Source: Botrytis cinerea B05.10
Lineage: Eukaryota; Ascomycota; Leotiomycetes; Helotiales; Sclerotiniaceae
Direction of reading: 5' to 3'
Assembly (NCBI RefSeq): GCF_000143535.2
Contig: NC_037320.1
Span: 1,612,001-1,676,000, forward strand
Length of the DNA stretch: 64,000 nucleotides
Shown here: piece by piece, positions 47,046 to 57,281 of the stretch
Layout: every line of letters begins with the position of its first letter
Numbering within the stretch: position 1 is the stretch's first letter
Program-made: the position numbers and the translations under genes
The notes under the pieces: model-generated
Seen by the model: only the letters and a program-made list of their open reading frames with translations
Databases searched by the model: none
What the model was told of the DNA's origin: nothing

Positions 47046-48328
47046 CTATTGCATATTATTCATCTGACTTGCTCTAATATATCGAGTGAAGCTGTGATCG
47101 TCTGCATTAGATGGGCCTCCTCCATCTGCCAAAGCCGCCTTGTATCTTGAGCTTAATCCTTCAATATTGTCCCCACCATCCTCATCGTCATCTCCACCCG
47201 CTGCTAGATCGTCATCAGAGTCCTCCATATCACTCAGCGTATCCATATCGGTGGACGGTTTAGCGTTTGGTGGACCCGTGGCTTTAGAAGATGAAGGCTC
47301 TCCCGAAACGGCCATGTCTTTCATCAATTTATCCAATTCCTTTCCTCGATTTTCCTCCTTCTCTGCATCCCTCTGTTTTCTTCGACGTTCCAATTCTGGC
47401 TTATAATCCCTTTCAAACTCCTCAGCCTTCTCTGACACAGCCTCAAAGAACTCATCGATACCCGCACCAGTCATAGAACTGACGCCCACCACACTCAAAT
47501 GACTGTAAAACTCTTCCAACATCAGACTCATGCTATTGAGCAACGATCCCATATATCCACTACCACCACCTAATCCACCAGCACCTCCCTCTAGACCACC
47601 GAAGCTTCCTGCCTCCTCTTCTTCTCTGAGAGCAGCCTGGAAAGACTCGAAGTCTGTCATCCATTCCTTAGCAAATTCAGCATCCTTGACATCCGTTTTG
47701 TTGAAGACCAAAATCATTGGTAACTTTGTCTTATATAAAATACTGCATGCATACAACATGTTACTCATAAAAGTACTCGTAGATGACGTTCTTGGTGTAT
47801 CGATGATATATGCGATCACCGTCGGGAAAGTCGAAGCCAAAGAATCCAATAAGATGCTTCCTGAAGCACTCCAAACGAAAACTTCAATTTGACCTGGCGT
47901 ATCGACCAAAATATGTTTGATAGGAGTCGCATCTGGCTTCTCGGGATCGGGAGTAGTGCGCTTTTCGAGTACGGTCAAGATCTGATCAATTTTTGTGGCA
48001 AAGAGATTGAGTGATGTGAGAATTCCTCCGTTTGGTCCGAGATTGTAACTTTTCATCACTTCTTGATAGTTGACAGAGTCGCGGATATCGATGTTACTCT
48101 CAAATGGAACGTTTCGTACAGCGGGATCCAGGTTGAGAACATACGGAGGCTCTTTCTTGCCGTGTAGATGAGAGTTTATTCGTTGCATGAAGGTAGTTTT
48201 ACCAGAACCTGTCGAAAGAGAATTAACGGGCGCATTCATCAGATTTGAATGAACATAAACTCACCAGCCATGCCTACACACACAATAGAAACAGGCTTAG
48301 AAGCCTCTGGTTTTTTAGAATCTGCCAT
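47046..48328 (-). CDS. NPA3: GPN-loop GTPase 1 (Npa3)
   Basis: Essential GTPase that assists RNA polymerase II assembly and nuclear import; cytosolic/nuclear. Two exons on the minus strand, 48328-48265 and 48208-47046, with a 56-nt intron that splits the P-loop, give 408 aa. The joined Walker A is GMAGSGKTT (19-27). The diagnostic GPN loop is [10 protein letters not shown] (78-87). G3 appears as [10 protein letters not shown] and G4 as [13 protein letters not shown], with a Gly-rich insert ([18 protein letters not shown]) before [13 protein letters not shown]. The C-terminal third is a charged coil and an acidic tail ([20 protein letters not shown]), as in yeast and animal GPN1. It is divergent from the CWF19-like gene, with 214 bp between start codons. 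Confidence 0.94.
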
Positions 48329-48542
48329 ATCGTAGGTGTTTTATTTGGATGTTAAAGAAAAACGACTTGTATTTGTGAGGTGTATGTAGAGGAATTTGGC
48401 GGGGTGCGAAGTGGGATGCATGGCCCTTCAAATAAATTTCGTACCTAGCTCAAGTAGCGCTCCCGCAATGCTTCTCGCTACTGGTACTGGGCAACCATCA
48501 TTAAAAACATCAAATTGCATTACATCAATAAGCTTGACAACA
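48329..48542. promoter_or_regulatory. Compact bidirectional promoter (NPA3 / CWF19-like)
   Basis: Only 214 bp separate the two divergent start codons, so both core promoters must lie here or overlap transcribed DNA. No clear TATA box is seen. Confidence 0.5.
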
Positions 48543-50564
48543 ATGGACGGCTTGGACGAATTTGAGAAAAGTCTAGCAGCGGAAAAGTTAGAGAGGGAGA
48601 GGAGCGAAAGAAGCTCGCGCAAAGATAAGGATCGGAAGCATCGACATCATCATAGATCACGGCGCCACAGGTCCAGAGAGGATGACGATGAAGATAGAGA
48701 CGACCACCGGCATAAGCGATCGAGACATTCCAGACACGAGGAAGAAGATGAGGATAGAAGGAAACGCAAGCACGAAAAATCATCAGATCCCAAGGAAGAC
48801 TTACCAATTCCAGATGAGGAGGAAGCAGAAGTTCGACCAAAAGCTACTCGCGATTCCTGGATGACGGATCCTACAGCTTTCGAATTCGATTATACACAAA
48901 AAGGACACAAAAAGCCTACAGAGCCAAAAGTCGCACCCAGACCTGATTACGATTTGAAGATTCATAAAAATGAACTTAATCAGCATTTACAAGATCTAAA
49001 TGAAGGAGTCAAAAAGCTGGACGACATCGAAGCTGGACATGACGTCGATTATACATTTGGAGATTCAGGAGCTCAATGGCGCATGACAAAGTTAAAGGCA
49101 GTGTATACACAGGCAGAACAGAGCGGAAAGCCCATCGACGAGATAGCTATTGCGCGATTTGGAGGTCTACGGGAGTTCGATGATGCGCGAGAAGAACAAA
49201 TTGAGCTTGACCGCCGAAGACTGTATGGGCAAGGCTATGTTGGAAAAGAGAAGCCCAGCGGAGAATTATTTCAAGAGAGAAAATTAGATCTAGGTATTAG
49301 AAGAGGTTCAATGCCACACCATGATGAGCCAGCAAATCTACCACAAGGCGAGATCATGGAAGAAACAAACGCACCCCCTGTTCAGCTCGATGCCACGGCC
49401 CTGAACCGATTGAAGGCTCAGATGATGAAAGCAAAGCTCAAGAAATCGTCCGATGCTGCGAGACTCGAGGCTGAATACAATGCTGCAGCTTCCGCCGGGT
49501 TAGCAACTACTTCAGAACCTGGTGTTGTAGTATTGGGCAAGATGGACAATAGAATGTTAGCGGGAACTCGTGGAGAAGTGAAGTCTATCGATAATAAGAG
49601 GGGCCGCGAGCGAGGCTTGGTGGAAGAGAATGAAGATATGACTATTGAAGATATGGTGCGTGAAGAACGGCGGACAAAAGGACAAGCGGGCGGTGATGGT
49701 ATGCGCGCCGCTGAGCGCATCGCAAAGGATGCTAAATTTGACAATGACCTCGACTACATGGACGATAACGCAAACAAGCTTGCGAAGCGCGTGCAAAAGT
49801 CCGAAATCAACTTGAGGAATACAGCCATAGGAGATTTCCAAAAGATGAATCGCATTCTGGACTCCTGCCAATTGTGTCATCATGAAGACAAAAATCAACC
49901 TCCCGTTGCGCCGATCGTATCTCTAGCTACACGAGTCTATTTGACACTCCCGACAGAGCCGGAATTGAGTGATGGAGGAGCCGTCATTGTACCCATTCAG
50001 CACCGGACAAACCTCCTTGAATGCGACGACGATGAGTGGGAGGAAATTAGAAACTTCATGAAATGTCTAACACGCATGTATCATGATCAAGGAAGAGATG
50101 TAGTATTTTACGAAAATGCCGCAACACCACACCGAAAGATGCACGCAGCCATGCAGGCAGTACCACTGCCCTATAGCCTAGGAGAAACCGCGCCAGCCTT
50201 TTTCAAAGAAGCCATCCTATCTTCGGATGAAGAGTGGACACAGCATAAGAAGCTCATCGACACAGCGGCACGCGCACGAGATGGTCTTGGAAAACTAGCC
50301 TTCCGCCGATCGATCGCTAAGGAAATGCCCTATTTTCATGCTTGGTTTGACCTCGATGGTGGCTTGGGACACATAGTTGAAGACGCCAATCGTTGGCCCA
50401 AGGGAGATCTCTTCGCGAGGGAAATTATCGGCGGCATGCTGGATATTGAGCCTGATGTTATTAAGCGCCAGGGCCGGTGGAGTCGAGGAGGGGATAAAAG
50501 ATTGGAGGGCTTCCGCAATCGCTGGAAGAAATTTGATTGGACTAGAGTGCTTACGGATGAGTGA
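48543..50564 (+). CDS. CWF19: CWF19-like splicing/debranching-associated protein
   Basis: Intron-free gene, 673 aa. Homologues (S. pombe Cwf19, human CWF19L2, yeast Drn1 relative) associate with the late spliceosome or intron lariat. I chose the ATG at 48543 (MDGLDEFEKSLAAEKLERE) because it begins the conserved-type N-terminus; the frame is open upstream to an ATG at 48420 but that extension looks like leader. Residues 15-110 are an RS/RD/KH-rich nuclear tract. The middle is helical and charged (WMTDPTAFEFDYTQKG, AIARFGGLREFDDAREEQ). The C-terminal half holds the two CwfJ domains: NRILDSCQLCHHEDKNQP with the zinc-type CxxC...H, YENAATPHRKMHAAMQAVPL (HIT-like), and PYFHAWFDLDGGLGHIVED through WSRGGDKRLEGFRNRWKKFD. 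Confidence 0.92.
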   Translation: MDGLDEFEKSLAAEKLERERSERSSRKDKDRKHRHHHRSRRHRSREDDDEDRDDHRHKRSRHSRHEEEDEDRRKRKHEKSSDPKEDLPIPDEEEAEVRPKATRDSWMTDPTAFEFDYTQKGHKKPTEPKVAPRPDYDLKIHKNELNQHLQDLNEGVKKLDDIEAGHDVDYTFGDSGAQWRMTKLKAVYTQAEQSGKPIDEIAIARFGGLREFDDAREEQIELDRRRLYGQGYVGKEKPSGELFQERKLDLGIRRGSMPHHDEPANLPQGEIMEETNAPPVQLDATALNRLKAQMMKAKLKKSSDAARLEAEYNAAASAGLATTSEPGVVVLGKMDNRMLAGTRGEVKSIDNKRGRERGLVEENEDMTIEDMVREERRTKGQAGGDGMRAAERIAKDAKFDNDLDYMDDNANKLAKRVQKSEINLRNTAIGDFQKMNRILDSCQLCHHEDKNQPPVAPIVSLATRVYLTLPTEPELSDGGAVIVPIQHRTNLLECDDDEWEEIRNFMKCLTRMYHDQGRDVVFYENAATPHRKMHAAMQAVPLPYSLGETAPAFFKEAILSSDEEWTQHKKLIDTAARARDGLGKLAFRRSIAKEMPYFHAWFDLDGGLGHIVEDANRWPKGDLFAREIIGGMLDIEPDVIKRQGRWSRGGDKRLEGFRNRWKKFDWTRVLTDE

Positions 50565-50928
50565 GTGCACACAAAATTGAATATACTTGCACACGTATCA
50601 TAATCATAATCATAGCATATCATATCATATCATACCCTAGCTCATCACATCACATCATAATCCTAATTGTACAATATCCATCTATCTAAACTACTATCAA
50701 AAATACAAATACGTACACACAACACATAGCACATAACAATTTGATCCCCATCAGGTCACACGGCGCCGGATTGGGCCAAATAATCTTCTGGGATCCCGGC
50801 CCGTCTTCCGGGTTCCAGCTCGCTTTGCTCGTCTGTTCTATACGTGGTTAACATGGCTGGATGGGAAAGCATATTATGTATGGTATATACGATAGAATAC
50901 AATACAATATAATATGGTCTCTGTTATT

Positions 50929-50956
50929 ATGTATGTATGTATGTATGTATGTATGT
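50929..50956. repeat. (ATGT)n microsatellite
   Basis: About seven ATGT units downstream of the CWF19-like gene. Confidence 0.8.
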
Positions 50957-53900
50957 GCATAACTTCTTCCTGCGCACTCTACCCTACCAGTGCGCGTATT
51001 TCCTTCGGCCTTTTTCTCTTTCTTGCTCTTCGGGCATCAAGGAAAACAGTTCAAAATTCAATAGTTGGAAGTGGGTAGATTGGATTGACTGGAATGACTG
51101 TGATGGGTTATTGGCCCAGGCAGATTTGTCCGAGGTAGGTATGTTTAGATGATTTTTTTTGTTTTTGTTTTTGTTTAATTGGTTGTAAGTACATTCATTG
51201 GAGATGGATTTTGAGAGAGGTAAATGGATGGATGGATGGATAGATAAATGGATGTCTCTTTCTTTCTGTCTTTCTCGATTTAGATCGGCGTTATTGTACG
51301 GAGGGAGAGGTAGGTGGCTCGCTATACTATGCTATTACACTATGTCATGCTATGCTATGCTATGCGATGTTTGACATAATACACAGACACAAGACTATCT
51401 GTCTCCCCTCGGTGCATATCCATGATTTTAGAGCGCGAAAGAGAATCGAAAACGTTTTTGTGCTAGAGGAGTGAGTGGATGGATGGATGGATAGATAGAT
51501 AGATGGTACTGGATATGTATCATGGCAACCATTTACCGGTGAGGAATACTTACAGTGATACTTACATCCATAGTCTATGCGACCACGCACGCGATATCGG
51601 TGCATATGCTGGATATACACAGGAGGTAGATAGGAATCGATCATTTTGTGATGCGTGCAACGCGAGGAAGGAGGTGACTGCACAAGATTGGTGCAGATAG
51701 CCTAGCGATGCGTAGAAGGGTTCTAGAAGGTGAGATTGCGGAGGTGTGTATGTTTATGTCGATGTAGTTACGTGCGGTTTGTGGAATGGAAGATGGAAAA
51801 TGTGCGGGTGAGGTACGGCATGGATTTTTGATGGGTTTGGTATGCCGTCCCATGTTTTTTTTCTTTTCCTTTTTTCTTCTCGCGCTTGTGTGGTGTGCTT
51901 GGATGCTTGGATGCTTGGATACTTGGATGCGTACAGCATGGTTGTGATGCTTCTTGTGCGCCGTACTGCTCTTTGACGATGCTTCTGAAAATAGAGCAGA
52001 GTAGAGCGACGTATTCGGACGGGTAGACATTGCTCTCGGGCAATCTTTCTATCCTTTGGGTAGCTAACTTGCAGAGGATGATCGAGGTATGGCATTGAAG
52101 TGAGAAACATGTGATGGATGCATTCATCCTACATCTTATCCGCACCATGGCCCGCAGAATGGAACTTTCACGAGACTTTTCATCATTTCAGCCTTTCGCT
52201 CCCTCCCCAATGACCCATGAATGCATCCTCGGTCGTACCCGGTTAAAAGAACGGTAGAAGCGAAGCAAGCAATTCACGCAGGCAAGCAAGCGAGCAAGCA
52301 AGCTAGCTTGAGAACCATCATGCTTCGATGTAGGTAAGGCATGTGCAGATGCAGGTGCAGGTACCCATATAGCCCGTTTCGAATATTTGCTGAAACAGAT
52401 TGCGAGAGAATCCTTGTATCCTCCTTGTTCATGTGAATACTTTCAGAGTTCTCCTTGGGGCAGACAATGAAAGCTTGGCTCCGAGATAGGATGTCACCGT
52501 AGCGGAGGGGAGAAGAGACCCGAAAGTCTCATACACGATTGACACATTCGTTGGATCACGAATGCATTTCATCCTGCGTTATGGTGAACCACGAGGCTGA
52601 GGGGTTGCGGGAGATGGCATGCATTGATTGTACGCTTGTTGTGCGCTAAACCTCCTTTTTTTCTTTTTTGGCTCAAATGCCGGGTACGAGGGTCTAAGAT
52701 TAGAGTTTGGATGGCAGGAGGATAATGCGGAGACGAAATTGAAAGATGGGTCGCGTCAAGCTTGGTCATGTACGGCGTAGGTCGAAAGACTGCAAAGGGT
52801 AATGGGCTAGATGAAGTTGAGGAGATTATGAGATGATGAGAGAATATCCTGTACATGTTGTTTTATCCTATACTTTACTTTTTATGCGCTTCTCAGCCGT
52901 GCCAACTTCCAAGGCTGTTTGTTTCGATGTTGCAGTGGCTTATGGATTCAGGCTATCCAATTAGCTATGTCTAGGAATCGGGACCAGGGGTATTCTTCCT
53001 TCGTAACTAGAATGGAAATCCTTCGTTGTTAGCCCAAGAAACATTCTGCCATGTATAATCTCTGAAGATGTGTCTGGTTTAAACAAGGACGTAGCAAAAA
53101 GACTCGGAAAAATGCGTAGTTGGTAAATTAAGCTCGACATCCTCATTCTACTCTCAGTATATATTCTCAAGGCACGTGGGAGTGTGAGAGTCAGAGTAAT
53201 AAGAGTGCTCATGAGTGCAACCATTATTCACCAGTTGCAAAGGATGTATTGCCGATTTGGGAAGACTCCACCTAGTCAGCACGAAGAGATTGGAGAAACG
53301 ATCTTCGTCTTCGTGCGTGCTACTCTCTTTTCGCTCCCCGTCGGTTCGTAGCGAAGCTCGCAAAGGTCTCAACATGCAGCGAAGATTCTGTAATTCTTCC
53401 ATCGCTTGTTTTTAGTCAAGCCGTACCGCAGCTAGATGAATTAAACGGTCTTCATCCGAGTTGAAGGCGGCCTTTCAAGTGGCTGTTCTTCGACAGGGAT
53501 TCCGTAAGTGTTGTGTCGTGCATGAAGGGGAAAAGGCGAGCTACCTACGTAAAGTAGTACAGTCATGAAGTAATAAGTAAGGTAAAGTAAGATGCGTCAG
53601 AAATGATGGTATGATGGCAGATGGAGGTTGAGTAATGAATTGAATCAGGAAAAGGAGATGGGTAGAATTCGATTTACTATGCCCATTCTGAGTGGGTGGT
53701 GGATGTATTGGCAATTAATACACGTATATAGTATAGAGTTGTTCAAAGTTATTCCACGTTGTTGGTTACAATAGCTAGGGACTGTCTACGTAAAGTAGCA
53801 AGCATCAGGAGAAAGATGGATGGATTTGGAGAGAACACTGAGCTGTAAGGTTCTGATGATACGTATATATATATGCAGTCAGTGATAATGATTCTATATA

Positions 53901-54261
53901 ATGATTCTACAACGATTGATAGGTCAACTTGATGGAGAATTGAACAATAAACCATTTTAAACCACCATGTACGTTACGTGCCTCTCTGTGTAGGTAATGT
54001 AATCTTCAAGTTTAGTGAAGAATTGATGTTGTTACTATTTGTTGGTATTTGTTCCGGCTCACGCTAGATTGTCTAGATTGCCTGCTCTCGAGAGAGAAAT
54101 TCGAAAATGGAATATTAATGACAGAGTGAATTCATAATTGGACTCAGTGATGGACACCTTGAAATCCAGGCACACAGCATGATTTAAATTTACTCCAAGG
54201 TTCCCTTCACTCCAAAAAGCTTTAGAAAACCAGCTTGCAGCCGCAACTTCTTATTCCGACT

Positions 54262-54564
54262 TGACTTTACTTTACTTTACTTTACTCTACATGAAATGAC
54301 ATATCCTCTACCTTGAATCCCCCTACCCTTCCTACATTGCCATTTTACCTTTTACCTTTTACCTTTTACCTTTTTCCTTTTTCCTTTTTCCTTTTTCCTT
54401 TTCCCTTTTCCCTTCTCCCTTCTCCCTTCTCCCTTTTCCCTTGGACCCTCTCCAACCCAACTCTTCCTTAAACCCCTCCCAAGGAATTTCACTGCATCTT
54501 CCAACCAACCCACCGTACAGTAAATACGATCCTATACTAAACCACACCACACCACACCACACCA
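54262..54564. repeat. Clustered pyrimidine-rich tandem repeats upstream of the Zn2Cys6 gene
   Basis: Three arrays sit within 300 bp: TTTAC units (54262-54287), a stepwise-changing pyrimidine array (54341-54441: TTTTACC, then TTTTTCC, TTTTCCC and TTCTCCC units) and CCACA units (54537-54564). Neighbouring units differ by single bases, as if formed by successive slippage. Confidence 0.85.
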
Positions 54565-55020
54565 GCCTTCCGCCCTAGATCCAAATCAAATCTACCAAAT
54601 CAGATCAGTCCAAATTAATTCGGCCTCTCTGGCTCCCTTTCAGAATCCATTCCCGATTCCTTTCTCCACAACAAAACCTTACCACCTTCTTCTAAACTCT
54701 TTACTCGTACCGTCACCTCTCAACACTTCATATCTCTTCGAAAGATTAAACTCGTTTCCATACTCACCTGCCTACGTACTTACCGCTACTGCTCGCTTTC
54801 GTCCCGTAAACGAGTTTCGCTACGAACTCCTAAGTACAGCAAGCCGAGGGAATTTATCGAATCAAATAATTCTAGAGCGATTTAATTCAAAAGGACTTGA
54901 GTAATTTCTATTCAATTAAAATTTCCCATTCACTTCAGGGCGGTGGTTAGATAAGGTTTCAAAAAAAAAAGAACATCAAAATAATCAACGCAGCGCGACC
55001 GTGTCATAATCAATCCTAAT

Positions 55021-57281
55021 ATGGCACAGCAACACAATAATAGGAATAGTCCGCACTTAAATCATCTGCAACAAAACGGTTCGGCGCCTTCTTCTCCATC
55101 AATGTCTGGCTCTCAACAAGGTTCTCAACGACAACCCGTTAATTACCCAAGTCCAACTTCCTACCCGTCGCCTTCTTTGTCAACTTCACAATATAATTAC
55201 CCGCCACCAGGTAACCAAAACGAGCCATATCGTGCGAGTCCGACCGGAAGCAACGGCTCCCTCTCTCTTCCAAGTATGCGTTCATTAGATCCTCTCCAGC
55301 AGCAGCAGCAACAACAGCAGCAAGCCGCACAACATCAGCACATGGGATCACCTTTACCTCCACCAGTTGCGCAAATGGGCGGCCCGTACTACCAAAATCA
55401 ACTCCCTCACCCATCCCATCAGCACCAATACCCAAATGTTACATCTGATCCAAACATGCGATACGCGCTCCCAGTGGATTCTCGAGTCATGAGTGGAGGT
55501 CGACACAAAAAGGTATGTAGAATTCGTAAATCATCGTTATTATCGTGTCATCGCGTCATTCGAGGTATCGCATCGTGCTAACATATTATTTTTCCACCAG
55601 GAGATCAAGCGTAGGACCAAGACGGGTTGTTTGACGTGCAGAAAGAGAAGAATTAAGGTCAGTTCTCGATGTTTTAATTTCGTCGCATTATCGAAAGAAT
55701 GAATTGAAGTTGAGGTTGAGTTTCTTCGCGATGGGAATCTTTTCGTCTATATGCAAGCGAATCACCTAAGTAGGCGAAGGCACATGAGCGAGCGAGACGA
55801 GCGACCTCGATACCCAGACCCACGAGTAGAGCGAGATTATCAATTTTCCAATTTGTTTTCGTTGGCAGATCAATAAATTCACTCGCTGTCGCGATCATCA
55901 TCCGCATCACTATCTATTTGAAAATTCTGCTAACCCATTTCATCAGTGCGACGAACAACACCCTGCCTGCCGAAACTGTCAAAAGTCAAAACGTGAATGT
56001 TTAGGTTACGATCCCATCTTCAAACAACAACCAGGTCCTGCCGCCATACAACCAGCACCTAGCTCTGCACCTTCGCAATCTTCATCGATCGCGACCGCAA
56101 ATCCTTACGGAAACCAACCGCAGATGCTGCAGAGTGGTTACGGCGTTCCAGCTTCAATGGCGTATGATCCTGCTCTGACTGCACCCAGTGCTGGTCAACA
56201 TTATGACTATTCATCTGCAATCGATCCAAATTTGGAAGCTGCTGCTCCAATTCCGATTGTCAGCACATTTCACAATGCTCCTCCAGGTATGCCCAACTTC
56301 CGACTTCACCAAAAAAACATGCCAAGTGCAATCCCATACCCCTTCCCCCCTCCAGTTGCATGTTCTGTAGACGAAGCAGCTGACACGACTTTTCTTCCAG
56401 CCCAAAGATCTATCGACGATTTGCTATTGTACGGCAACCCTCCTGCACCTGCCGATCAAACAGTTCAAGATGTTTCGCAGAACCCACAAGCACTCGATGA
56501 AGCAAAGCATCTCTACTACAGTATCTACTCTCCTGGTCTAGAGAGTTTCCTCGAATCAAAATGGTTCAGTGCCAAAGGTGCTTCCAAACTCATGAGCGAC
56601 AAACCACTACTCGAAAAGTTTGGCACACTACTCCTCCAATTCTCGAAAACAATTGTCTCTGATCCTATCGCAATCGCACATACCGCCAGTGTTGAGGCAA
56701 AGGTTGTCTGGGCTTTGGCCTGTATGGTCAAGCTTGGTGCAGAGGATGCAAAGGAGGCCAAGGCTGAGACTAAGAGTGCGCTCCCTGCCCAGGATGATCC
56801 AATCGAGGCGGATCATCGATTGACAGTCTTTGAATGTCTTTTGACGGGCAAAGTTGCTGAAAGTAACCAGCTCACTGCTCCTGTCCAAGGCAGTGGAGAT
56901 CACCACAGATTGAGGGAACTCGAATTCTGGTACACTTTGGCAAACTTTGTATGTCTTCGAGAAGATGATCCCAATTGTGTCAAGGACGTTGATGAAACTC
57001 TGGGTACCCTGAGAAACCTCTTAGATGGCCGAGAGAATCGAGATGTCTTGTATTCAATTGCCATTATTCGAGCCATGGGACAGCGTGTTTCTGAGTATAC
57101 ACCTAGCGACACTCCACTTCATTTCGATGAAAGTGATAACCGCAGCAAGCTTCTTGTGGCAAAGAAGTTTGTTCAAGATGAAGCAAGCGGTTCTGGTACC
57201 ACGAATGTTATCCGAAGATTGTGTGAGCTTGCTACACGTACATGGACTACTCCAGCACCTCTTGTACCTGTCCCGAAATAA
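55021..57281 (+). CDS. Zn2Cys6 transcription factor with polyQ N-terminus
   Basis: Nuclear DNA-binding regulator. Three exons, 55021-55512, 55601-55657 and 55947-57281, with introns of 88 nt (TGCTAAC branch) and 289 nt, give 627 aa. Residues 1-160 are Gln/Ser/Pro/Asn-rich with Q9 at 93-101. The binuclear zinc cluster is CLTCRKRRIKC then DEQHPACRNCQKSKREC, ligands C174, C177, C184, C191, C194 and C201 (spacing 2-6-6-2-6). The intron falls exactly between Lys183 and Cys184, so exon 2 (19 codons) carries the first two cysteines and the basic residues. The C-terminal part, about residues 320-620, is helical (AKHLYYSIYSPGLESFLESK, HHRLRELEFWYTLANFVCLR) and does not show the usual fungal_trans LGRP motif, which puts it in a separate subfamily. 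Target unknown. Confidence 0.9.

Larger units (their letters stand above)
50565..55020. other. 4.5-kb gene-poor region rich in simple repeats
   Basis: No supportable protein gene. Simple repeats include ATGT units (50929-50956), ATGG/GATA runs near 51220-51245 and 51475-51505, TTTAC units (54262-54287), a 100-bp pyrimidine tract (54341-54441) and CCACA units (54537-54564). The last 700 bp is C/T-rich and likely a long promoter plus 5' leader of the Zn2Cys6 gene. Confidence 0.55.

Noticed and set aside
48420..48542. In-frame upstream extension of the CWF19-like protein
   Set aside because: Open frame with an ATG at 48420, but the family-type N-terminus begins at 48543 and the extension has no conserved character.
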